Assembly: GCA_003427395.1 (NCBI GenBank)
Contig: BFEA01000376.1
Coordinates: forward strand, 1,597,824-1,653,255
From: Chara braunii
Taxonomy: Eukaryota; Streptophyta; Charophyceae; Charales; Characeae
Length of the DNA stretch: 55,432 nucleotides
Direction: 5' to 3'
This document shows, in pieces, positions 32,193-41,882 of this stretch; position 1 is the first letter of the stretch; every line of letters starts with the position of its first letter. The notes beneath the pieces are model-generated. The model was not told where the DNA came from, made no database searches, and saw only the letters and a list, made by a program, of their open reading frames with translations. Position numbers and translations under genes: made by a program.

Positions 32193-32723
32193 TTGACGAT
32201 CCCGAGGTATCTGCTGGTCCGTGATACACCCGAAGAGGATCTCATCAGGAGTGCAACACGACTATTACGAGCACGGGATGGATCTCCTATCGACTGGTTC
32301 GGCTTCATTGGACTACTTCGAAGTGGCGAGGAATTTTTCCCTAATACTCGCGCGGATTTCAGAGCCAACACGACTCGAACTTCCGATGAGCTGTACGGTT
32401 ATACTTTGTATTTCCACCGCGCGAGTAACCTCCAATGTCTCTCTCGAGTCATTGTGAGTATCCAGATTACCTCGTCCGACAGGCGTTTCGACGTCGTCCG
32501 GATCCGGGACACAGAGATTCGACACCTGTTTGGACTTAGTCGACCTCTCCGAGTTATAGTTTGGAGACTAGCCTCTCGGATGACCTCCTTTTATAATACT
32601 CGGATTGTTAGAGTCATGCGATGTGGACAAATGTCTACTTTGATTTTCGATGACGACGAGCTGACACGTTTGGATTTATTGGAGGCACATGTGCGTCGCG
32701 GGCGAGAGATTTACCAGAATTAA
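32193..32723 (+). CDS. Uncharacterised 176-residue ORF, start uncertain
   Basis: The frame is open from just after an in-frame TGA at 32187 to the stop at 32723; no ATG lies near its start (first codon TTG), so it probably begins as an exon or needs an upstream start. The sequence is Arg-rich with blocks such as PIDWFGFIGLLRSGEEFF, LYFHRASNLQCLSRVIVSIQ and IRHLFGLSRPLRVIVWRL. No known domain. It directly follows the 31636 ORF on the same strand in another frame; splicing or a frameshift could join them. Confidence 0.42.
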   Translation: MTIPRYLLVRDTPEEDLIRSATRLLRARDGSPIDWFGFIGLLRSGEEFFPNTRADFRANTTRTSDELYGYTLYFHRASNLQCLSRVIVSIQITSSDRRFDVVRIRDTEIRHLFGLSRPLRVIVWRLASRMTSFYNTRIVRVMRCGQMSTLIFDDDELTRLDLLEAHVRRGREIYQN

Positions 32724-34248
32724 ACATCGTCTTCTGAAATCTTACTCAGATTTCCGAAAACACTTCGCATGGACTCAGTCCCGTTGAGGAAACCATATAA
32801 CTTACGGTTTCACGAGGTAATCTAAAAACAAAAACAAAACACTTTATGTAGTTAGGACCGTCGGATGGATAGTATTGGGATTACCCCGATGATTTCACTA
32901 TCATGCTTATGCATTGAGGGGTAATCGTTCACATAAAAATAAGTTGAATAGAGTGAAAAGCGAACGTCTGAAAAAGTTGTCAAGCAAAGCAGTGGAAGAT
33001 GAAATATTTCTGGGTTGCGTAACTTGGCATTAGAGATGGATACTCCATCATTCGTGAAATAGAAAAAATAATAATTGTCCAGGAGGGCAAAGCGACCAAC
33101 AACAAAGTTGTCATTTGCTCATTTAAATAGTTGTATATGGTACGAAAACGTGGTCGAATCGGGAGTTCAAACATCGACTAGGAACCAGATCACTTGTTGA
33201 TCTGCAGGGTACCAGTGATATTTACTTACAGAAGCTATTCATGAGAAGTTTCAGTAGTCATGATAAGAAGATCATCCTTAGTTTATTTATTTAAATTAAT
33301 AATCGTGGAACGACAATATAAAAGTTTTTTTAGTCATACAGGTTGAAAGGGGACATTTTGGCAGACCAGCTCATCAAGTCAACGATTTTGGATTGTGTGA
33401 TTTTGTTTTAAGGTATGGGGAGAATTTGTTGTTTGATTGTTAGGGACTAAGGATTGTTTTCACGCTTGGTTGAGACTGTCCTAGTCGACCGGCGTACGCT
33501 TCGTACTTGAGAGATCAGCGCCCCAGGGAACGGACGACGCTCGGGTTTATTCGGCGTTTAGTCAAACAATTCCTATACTGCAGCAAGACGAGCAAACACC
33601 CTCGGTTGATCTACCTCTGCGATTGCATTTAAAAGCCTTCGCATGTGGATCAGTAGCTCGGTAGGGATACGCCCCTAAGAGTGGTGACAGCCCCTTAGGG
33701 ATGCAAGCTTATGCCCCGCGGGAACCTGTCCTGTCGTAGGGAACCGTGGGATGTATAGCTGGCGCAGCCGACTAGAGCGGCGAAGGAGCGAAGCAACCGC
33801 GTCCGTCTCGGCGGTTCACGGAACAGTATGCGTCGTTCCCGAGTTGTCTCTAAAAGTTATGTTTTTAGGTAGACTCCTGCGTGATATGGCCGGGAGGGCT
33901 CTCGTTTTCACGCGAGGGCCGATGCGCTCGACACCGTGCAAAGACCCCCGCTAACTTCGAAACACAATTGAAAAAAACAATCAGGATCAAAATTAACGGC
34001 GACAGTAATCAAGACTGCGAAATTAAAATTTACAGAATCTGATGTCGATTTTTCAAATAGAAAAGAATTACGAGAACATACTTTTTAGAAATGAAAATTA
34101 GAAACAATGCCCGATATCCCCTCACTTGTCATTTTCTGGCATGCTCTTGTCCTGTTGAATTTGTAGTAAGTCGAATATCCAGAGTGCAAAATTGATTGCA
34201 CAGACTCTTTCTTCTTGTTAGAGCCTTTCGTAATTAACTTCGATAAAG
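32724..34248. other. No recognisable gene
   Basis: AT-rich to about 33420, then more GC-rich (33470-33960) with several short inverted repeats, for example CCCCTAAG...CTTAGGG near 33675-33700. Not recognisable as rRNA or another RNA family. Open frames such as 33751-33954 have no support. Confidence 0.4.
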
Positions 34249-36740
34249 GTTGCGATCCTCTTCATAGACTTTGAGAAAACCTACGACCACGTCGATTGAG
34301 ACTTCTTGGACATGTGTCTGACCATAATGAACTTTGGACCAGTGTTTACAAACTGGGTTCAACTCCTGCATAGGTCAGCGACAACAAATATCACGCTGAA
34401 TGGCTACTTGGCAACTCCAATCTTCCTTCAGAGGTTGGTTAGACAAGGGGACCCCATTGCGCCCATGCTATTTGGAGTCCTTGACCGCCCTTATTAGAGT
34501 CCACCCACAGATCCACAGAATCCCCATCCTTGACCTGCCAGAGCATCTCATACCGATCACATCGTTGTTCGCAGTGCTAATCAAAGCAGACGACCAAAAT
34601 CTCTACGCTTCGACACAAATTATCCATAAGTTTTCATTGACAACAGACATGAAAGTCAATTGGGGTTCTAAAACCGAGGGATAGTGGCTGCATCCGCACG
34701 ACATCGGCCCGCCACCAAAGCCACAAGTCTCATGGGCAGCAAAGAACACATCCCTGCGATTTCTAGGAGTGAGACTAACAGCACTCGGTCCCCCACTAGA
34801 TCATTGGGACATGTTGGTGGACCTCGCAGTTGAGCACCCGGACCGTTGGGAGGGCCTGCACACCTCCCTCGTAGGGAGAGCACTAGCAATCAATAATGCC
34901 GTGCTGCCAACAATTTGGTACAAACTGACAGTGTGACCACTCAAACCAAAACAGTATTCCAAGCCAGAAAGACTCTAACGACCTATCTCTGGAGAAACGA
35001 TACCAGGGCCCAAGGCTGCATTAACCGGGTCAAATGGGATATACTGACGCAGCCAAGGAGTAAAGGGGGACTAGGGATAATCGACCCGCAAAGAGAGAGT
35101 GAGGCCCTCATATTTAAGGTGCTGGTCAGACTCGTGACAGACAACGATATTTCGTGGGCACCACTGGCTTATCTACAGATCAGTAATCTGGCCCTGGAGA
35201 CAACGGTCCCCAACCGGCCCCATCCCTTCCCAAAGGCTTACCAACGCTCACTAGTCCATACCCTCCCCAACGCAGCAACAACCCAGGGATAATCCAACTC
35301 ATGCAACTAAAGCAGATATAGCGCATGACCCGTTATGGCCAAACATGCTTAAGCTGTGGAGGCGTTGTGGACCAAACCTGATCCGTCCACCCAATAGATG
35401 ACATGACATATATGCGGCAACCACTTTTTGACAACCCCCACATCTTGGATGAATTGGGCAACCCCTTCTCACTACACACAAACTCCCCTTGGCTCAGATG
35501 GGTTAGAAAGGCCTCTACACAATAGGAGACTTGTGGGATGCACAGAGAGGGGAATGGAGGACTGCAGCCCAATTACAACAACAGTTGAGGTATGCCAAAA
35601 ATGTGGAGGGTAGGCCGAACTTACTTCGTGAGGCCATACCACTAGCCTGACAACTTGCTCTCGAAAAAGGCCCTGTGGTCCAACAAGGGGATTGGGCCGT
35701 CAAGTACACAGACCTACCCTTGCCGCTTGTAGTATACAGGGTGCACGGAATCGACCATAGTGTTTGCACCTTGAAAGCCTATGAGCCAGCCATGCCGGGA
35801 GCAAGAATGTCGAAACTGTCACGCAATGACGATTTAGACAGGGAGGAGATGTCGGACGACCTCATGCATATATTAAGGGTGGTAGAGGACAATAATGAAG
35901 GGCAATACGCATACGAATCCTCTACATCAATCGCGGAATTGCCCTTTGACCCTATCGAGTGGGAGTGGTTGGGACACAAACCGATGGGCATGTGCGATTA
36001 CACAGTAAAAAAGGCATACAGAGCCTTGCGCCCGGAGCAACCAATCAACTGCACGCTAAATGAAAGATGGGCCCGTGACTCTCCCCTGGATCCAAACCTG
36101 CTGAAAGATCTACCATGGGCCAATTATGCAAAGATCAGGCCAACAAACCTCAGGTCGCTGCAGTGACTGGTATCCAGAACAGACGTAGAACAGAAGGGCC
36201 AACTATCCCCTACCTGCTCTTACTGTGGGAGATCATCACAACCCGCCCGTGCAACACTTGAGCACTACCTGCTGGCATGCCCGATGGTCACACAGCTATG
36301 GCAGTGCTGGGATGCAACCTTCCACTCCTTGACATCGGTCCATATCCCATGGGATCTGGGCCTTCTCCTAATGGGCAAGAATCAGCATTTGCTGGCCCAC
36401 TGGTCTCCGTTTGCAGTCAACCTCTTCACCCACACAAGGCTGCATGTCCTCATGCTGGCCTGGCAAGCGAGATGGAGTGAAAATATCATCAGTTCGCCCT
36501 ACAACAGGCTCAACAAGCGTTGGAAGAGGTTATTAGGTCCACAATACAGGAAGCTTGGAGGACAATGCGAAAAGACTACAGAAGAGAAAATGAGCCTCAG
36601 ACTAGAGAATCCGTCCTGCAGCCCAATTTTATATTCATCACCCCCGCCCCCAACCTGTGGAAACACAGAACGGGTGCCGGCCACAGACGAAGGGAGCAGA
36701 CGGTCTGCAGGCAATGTGAGAAGGAGACTGGGGCACAACA
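34249..36740 (+). pseudogene. LINE RT and C-terminal region, broken
   Basis: Begins IDFEKTYDHVD (motif A) then a TGA, followed by MNFGPVFTNWVQLLHRSATT, RLVRQGDPIAPMLFGV, and after a frame change a degenerate FADD region (FAVLIKADDQNLY). Thumb and linker follow (TYLWRNDTRAQG, VKWDILTQPRSKGGLGIID). The C-terminal finger C-x2-C...H-x4-C appears as CSYCG and LEHYLLAC near 36215-36275, as in zf-RVT. Stops and frameshifts at several points make it non-functional. Confidence 0.8.
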
Positions 36741-37752
36741 GCAGCAACTGATAACGACAAGTCAAGCCCTAAGCGGAGGAGTGGAACTTGGATAGAATGG
36801 CTGGCAACAATCTAGAGGAGCCGCAACCCATGGCGACAGAGGATGAGACACTCGCCCAGCACACGTAACTACTTATGTGGGCTGGCATCACACAGCACAT
36901 GTACCGGGGGCGGCCTGCACCGCCTCAAGCGGCACCCCCCCCATGCAAGCGAACCATTTCGGTGTATGCAGTTTCCTGGCCTGCACCGCCTCAAGACGCA
37001 CCCCCGCCATAGCTCCCCATGCAAGCTAACTAATTCGGTCTACTTTCAACAGTCTACTTTCAACCTTCTAATTTCAGTATAGGGAAGGGCTGCAGTTTCC
37101 TGGGTGGCAGAATTAGTGAAGGGAATGGGATGTTAAGGTTACAGATGTGTAACTAAACTAATCGTCCAGGGAACAGGGCTGGGCCACCACAAATGTGGAG
37201 CGCTAGAAAGGGAAGGGTAACAAGTGCAGCCCCAAGGGAATGAGCAGCTCCAGAGCAGAAATTAAATGACCATAGCCCCAGACACTGTACAAACCGGGAA
37301 GGGGGCCGGACGTTGTTCCCAATTATAGCGCAGCAGCACCTCCGGAGAGCAAGGTATCACCAGGCAAGCTCAAAGGTGTGGGTACATTGAGCCACCCGAA
37401 AAGAGAAGAAAACACCGACAAGACGATGAAAATGTGAACGGTGAAGTGACTGGCAACAACAGGCAACAACAACAGCGATGACACCAAGACCTGAGCGACA
37501 ACTCACGTCTTGATGCCATAGGCCCTGCAGGTGGAATTGTGAAAACCGACGCACCCGGGAGAGCAAGGCCCTTGGACCACGTACGCAGCTCTGACAAGGG
37601 ATAAGGCGACCAACCGGTCTACGGTACAAGGGTTCTCACACACTCAGTGACACATAAGACAGATTCAGATGTGCTGCAATAGCCCTGTCTCACTATACTG
37701 CTCTCTACTGCTGCGGGTTTAAGGATCAATAATGTGGCATGCATGGGTTTTT

Positions 37753-37815
37753 GAGAGGTAAAAGGTTTAAAGGGCCTAAAGGATTTAAAGGGTTTAAAGG
37801 GTTTAAAGGGTCTAA
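37753..37815 (+). repeat. GGGTTTAAA 9-bp short tandem repeat in LINE 3' region
   Basis: Five to six imperfect units of AAAGGGTTT/AAAGG(A)TTT type. Superficially telomere-like (TTTAGGG) but 9 bp long and inside a LINE 3' UTR. Confidence 0.7.
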
Positions 37816-38161
37816 AGGCAAAGCCGTTGTAATAATGAACAAGGGGGTTGCTGAATAGGGCTGAGCAAATAGACAAGGGACACTCCAAGATGGGATGGGT
37901 GATACTGGCAGCTCCATGGGACAATGGAGCCCCGGACTGTGAAGTGAAAGGACCACAACCCTGGGAACAAACGATTGGTATTGTTGCAAATTGTATCAAC
38001 GGGGCGCTGGACCCAGTTTCCAGCAGGTGCCGCTTCCCACGAATAGATGGAGCAGCCTGGCAGATAAGCCCTCAACTCTGACGGTTCTCTTACCACCGTC
38101 GGGATAGCTTAGACAATAGACAAGAGCTCTTTTTGTGAAAAAAAAAAAAAAAAAAAAAAAA

Positions 38162-38645
38162 CACCCTTGTTCAATACCGAGCCCCCAATCGCTGGCAAAA
38201 CTTTCCAACCAAGCAGAGTAGTTACTACGAAAGCTCAGAAAACTTACTAACCGATGTAATTACAATAAACACTCACTGACAAAAAACTTAAAATGGAAAA
38301 CTAGGGCGCAATTAAGGTTCTCAGTTTTATTTTAAATGCGTTTCAGTCACGGTTTCGTGGATTTTACTCCGAAGCGAGGAAAACCATGCATCCAACCCAC
38401 CCTTAGGGTTGGGTGGTGATGTGTTGTATTTGAGAGATGCCTGAAGTGGATTTAGAACTGAAAACGTGACTGCAATGTAGATGAAAGCAACATACAAGCA
38501 CGCATGTAAGCGCACAATGCAAAGGATGAAGAAGAGACGAAAGAGAATAACCCCCGAGCGCATCAAAATATTACAATGAACCACAAGAGTAGTTGACGAA
38601 TGGCGCCGAAACGCACGCGCCGTAGTCGTGGAATGAGGCGGTACT
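38162..38645. other. No recognisable gene
   Basis: Follows the poly(A) of LINE copy 2 and precedes the hammerhead-like 3' end of the Penelope-like element. Nothing can be supported. Confidence 0.4.
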
Positions 38646-38697
38646 ACCCTACACGTGTTTCGGCCGGCCCGCTAAACCGGCCATCATCAGGGGTGGG
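38646..38697 (-). ncRNA. Hammerhead-like motif at the 3' end of the Penelope-like element
   Basis: Minus strand: ACCC (38694-38691), CTGATGA (38690-38684), one extra T (38683), stem II GGCCGG/CCGGCC (38682-38677 and 38667-38662), GAAA (38661-38658), the self-complementary CACGTG as a minimal stem III, then TA with predicted cleavage 3' of A38650, and GGGT (38649-38646) pairing with ACCC. Very short stem III is typical of hammerheads in Penelope-like elements. The extra nucleotide after CTGATGA departs from the canonical core, so activity is uncertain. Confidence 0.65.
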
Positions 38698-38798
38698 CAC
38701 TGGAGATGAGAAAGAAAAGTGGAAGCTAACTAATTTATACAAAAAAAACGGTTGGGCCCGTCCGGACAACCGAAAGGATGTGCCAGCCAGGACCAGAG

Positions 38799-39309
38799 AA
38801 AGGTCAAAACCTAGAGGACCAGTGGATCTGAGGAAAGCCGAACTGGACAAAAAATAGGACTGAAAACGTGGAAAGAAAAAGAAAAAGAAAAGAAGGCCCC
38901 ATAGTCCTATCCGAGACTAAACTGAACGGGGTCTGAAAAACTAACAGGGAGCCAAAATGAACAGGGCCTGGAAACCCAGAAAAGATCAAATTGTAAACCA
39001 ACAAGATCAAACCAACTAATAAGGTCCCTTGTTTACCCAATTGGTAAAGCAAGAGACCCATGCCGACCAGGCACCTCCAATGCGAAAATTGAAGTTAATC
39101 AGAGCCTTATCAAAAAAGCAGTCAGGAAAATTTCGTCGCCTCAACTCCATCTTGAGCGTAAACAGAAAGATAGATTCAGCAGCTGGTAGATTGCCCAAAG
39201 CATACGCCCGATGTAAAAACGAGGTGATAACAGCTAGCTTTTGTTTCTTACTAATAAAAGAATAGAAATACTGCAAATTCTGAAAAATAATACCATTGCC
39301 CAATAATAG
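38799..39309 (-). repeat. 510-bp direct repeat (pLTR-like), downstream copy
   Basis: Matches 44585-45091 over about 505 bp with few differences (AAAGGTCAAAACCTAGAGGA at one end, ATTGCCCAATAATAGG at the other), in the same orientation. On minus it encodes the end of the RT (YALGNLPAAES, LKMELRRRNFPDCFFDKAL). Penelope-like elements are commonly flanked by direct repeats of this kind (pseudo-LTRs) derived from partial tandem copies. Confidence 0.85.
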
Positions 39310-40592
39310 GTCCTCCTGGTTTTTTGTGCATAGCCTGACAGTAGATACGTACAGGTGTACTACCTACAAGGGTTCTACAGCCTAAATAAGGCCACCGATC
39401 ACCATTGCTCGTCCTCTCCAGAACCAAATGTTTATCGTAACAATCAGAAGCGAAGTCCTGCGTAATCTTAATGGCTATTGACTTGGATTCGGGTCGCGTC
39501 TTCTTATACTTACAAAAAGTGAACATCATCAATCAATCTACACTCGAAAACCAGCCGAGCGTCATTACCCCGATTCCTAAGAAAAGTAAATTCATTATGA
39601 ACACAAAGTAAACACGCTAAAGCCGGATTGGAAGATTTGCCCATCGGTATACCTAAGTTGTGCTTGACAACCTGACCCATGGCAAGGGTAAAAGTATGCT
39701 CCAGATCATAAACCAAAAATAAAAAAGGAAGTGAAAATTTAACCAACTTAAACCCTGTTTCAGAGCATGCAGACTTACGCAAGCGAACACACTTCTTTCT
39801 GGCTTTGACAAGGAATTTGAAAAAAACCTTCTCCTAAAAAAAACCAATAGCCCATTCAGCCGCAGAGATAATGGAGGAGTGAGGTAACTTACAAAATATT
39901 TCTTTAACATCAAAACTGCTAGAAATCAACTTATTGAAGGGGCCGATACTCTTATTAACTTTGGAAAGAAAAAAGGGTAGAAGCGAGGTGCTGCGAAGAT
40001 TGAAATGATCGGAGATAGGAAACCTCTAAAGGATTTCATTGATACAAAGGGAAGAGATCCGGGCTGCACGACGAGAAGGCTCACTCCAGGAAGGGCAAAT
40101 AAGACGCCACTTGTTGACGTCCTTATGCTTCGGAATGATATACGATCGACCTGACTTACCTCAGGAAACCTATGGTGCTAATTGTTGCAGTTTCAACTTA
40201 CTGTAATCCTTTTTACAACTTAGTAAAACAGCCTGCTCGGTATCATCGACGACTGCTAAGCCTGGATTCTCAGTGAAAAGCTTCCGCAAACCTCCCGCAT
40301 AAATGGTGGGACAACAAGCATAAGTATCCCCGGTATTGTGGTCCAATGGGGTGAGCACCAGTCCCTCGAGCAGTTGCTTGCAATCGCGCACTTGATTTTC
40401 TGTAATTGCGTTAGTGCCATCATTACATGCCCTAAAGCAATCGGTCAAACCATGAAAATGAAGAACCTCGTTAATACCAAAGAAGTCCTGGAAAGATTGT
40501 CGTAGTTGTTTAGAAAGAGAACCAAGATTGGTAGAGTAATCCGGGCGGACAATATTTTTGGAGTTGCTAAGGAAAGGGGGAAGACCAACCAA
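39016..40592 (-). pseudogene. Penelope-like reverse transcriptase, frameshifted
   Basis: On minus, 40592-40170 gives an N-terminal region of 140 residues. A frame change leads into SRSYIIPKHKDVNKWRLICP, matching the RT block that contacts the template (P-K-x-K-D...K-R-x-I). At 39782-39510 the frame reads LEHTFTLAMGQVVKHNLGIP and MGKSSNPALACLLC (motif B) and RLIDD (motif C, catalytic Asp pair). 39303-39016 supplies the thumb-like KQKLAVITSFLHRAYALG and LKMELRRRNFPDCFF. No GIY-YIG domain follows. The IPMG and IDD motifs fit Penelope-like elements rather than LINEs. Several frameshifts make it a pseudogene. Confidence 0.72.
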
Positions 40593-41050
40593 TTTATTGA
40601 ACCTGAAGGAGACATGCCCAAGGTCATGAGGGAAATCCTAAAGCAAATGTGTAATGTACAAGCCGACTCAGAACTAGCTGCAAAGTCCCTGAAATTATGG
40701 AGAATGTCGGCAACAGAAGAGTTCTTCGTCCAAGACGTTTACAAATGGAATGAAGATAAGACAGGGGAAAATCAAGACCTAGAATCTATGAATCCCCCTC
40801 GGCGGCGGCCAAGTGCGGCCGAATCGGCGGACGCGGCCAGTCCGCCGACCCCGCGGACGCGCGGCTTTGCCGCCACGTGGCGCCCAGAGGGGAAGGGGGT
40901 TGGGGATTCGGGAAGCGCCATGGGGCGGCGCAACCCCGGCCCCACCCCCTCACACAAAAAAAATTGAAAAGAAACCAATTTTTGATTGGGGTGGGGGGGG
41001 GGTGGGCTGTGGACGAGGAGAAATAAAGAAAAAAAAAATGAACGCGTTTT
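40593..41050. other. GC-rich segment between RT and gap
   Basis: Contains GC-rich sequence (GCGGCGGCCAAGTGCGGCCG near 40801) and G/C homopolymers before the assembly gap. The + frame 40506-40967 overlaps the minus RT and shows no domain. Confidence 0.35.
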
Positions 41051-41167
41051 NNNNNNNNNNNNNNNNNNNNNNNNNNNNNNNNNNNNNNNNNNNNNNNNNN
41101 NNNNNNNNNNNNNNNNNNNNNNNNNNNNNNNNNNNNNNNNNNNNNNNNNNNNNNNNNNNNNNNNNNN
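41051..41167. other. Assembly gap (117 N)
   Basis: Undetermined bases directly next to the (TTGA)n tract, so the gap probably hides repeat. Confidence 1.
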
Positions 41168-41198
<31 letters not shown>

Positions 41199-41242
41199 CT
41201 GGGGGAGGGGTCGCCCCGCCCCCCCGCCAGCCACCTCATGCC

Positions 41243-41309
<67 letters not shown>

Positions 41310-41394
41310 GTGCGCTGTCCGCTTGCGGGCGAGGGCGCAGCGCGGCAGCGGCGGCAGCACACACACAGACACACACACACATACACACTCACTC

Positions 41395-41426
<32 letters not shown>
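41168..41426. repeat. (CA)n island flanked by inverted tetranucleotide repeats
   Basis: (TTGA)n at 41168-41199 and its reverse complement (TCAA)n at 41397-41426 flank GC-rich sequence, a (CA)n tract at 41245-41302 and a second CA-rich tract at 41359-41390. The arms could pair over about 30 bp. Confidence 0.8.
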
Positions 41427-41427
<1 letters not shown>

Positions 41428-41759
41428 CCCCTTTTTTGTTTATTTATTTTGAAATTCTGCATCTGCATTTTTTCTTACCATCTGCATTTGTTTAAAACAC
41501 CTCATACCCCTGCAAAAAACAGAAATTCATTTCTAAAACAAATACAGGTCAACTCAGGGACGGTATATCTCATGATAAAAAATGACAAAAAAAAATTCCT
41601 GCTTTTCTTTATATATATATTTTTAATTTTCTTTAAATCCAATTTAGTTTTTGATTTAAAAAAAATCCTAAACAAAGTCCGATTCCAAAAAAAAAAAAAT
41701 GGGGTTGTAGGGCTTAAAATTTCCTACAACCCCATATATATCATCACAAACAAAAGTGT

Positions 41760-41870
41760 CCGGTAAACCGTAGGCAGAGAGAGGGAAGAGGACAACAAAC
41801 GAGGGGCTGTGACAAACTGTTTCGTCGGAGTTTCACCCACTCATCAAGAGGCTGAATATATATATATATT
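41760..41870 (-). repeat. Dispersed repeat with a truncated hammerhead-like core
   Basis: Same family as 5370-5490. On minus, 41847-41821 reads TTGATGAGTGGGTGAAACTC followed by CGACGAAAC, then AGTTTGTCACAGCCCC. Compared with copies A and B the 5' half (stem III strand and cleavage site) is missing and replaced by TATATATA, and the first core C is T. It begins about 12 nt after the stop codon of the GIY-YIG frame, so it may be part of that element's 3' UTR. Confidence 0.6.
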
Positions 41871-41882
41871 TTTACCTATTAT

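Larger units (their letters stand above)
34249..38161 (+). mobile_element. 5'-truncated LINE, copy 2, with poly(A)
   Basis: Starts inside the RT at catalytic motif A and continues through the LINE C-terminal region to a 3' UTR ending in the family module GGGGCGCTGGACCCAGTTTC, CAGCAGG, CCCACGAATAGATGGAGC and a poly(A) tail at 38138-38161. Motifs and 3' end are the same type as copy 1, so both belong to one lineage. 5' truncation is the usual outcome of target-primed reverse transcription. No target duplication was found. Confidence 0.82.

Noticed and set aside
33470-33960. rRNA-like GC-rich segment
   Set aside because: It has several short stems but no stretch I can match to conserved rRNA cores.
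40506-40967. 153-residue plus-strand frame
   Set aside because: Opposite strand to the RT N-terminal region, with a GC-driven Arg/Ala/Pro tail and no domain.
41815-41850. Functional type I hammerhead reading of the 41.8-kb repeat
   Set aside because: A short stem III and GTC can be drawn after GACGAAAC, but stem I strands do not pair and the first core base is wrong.
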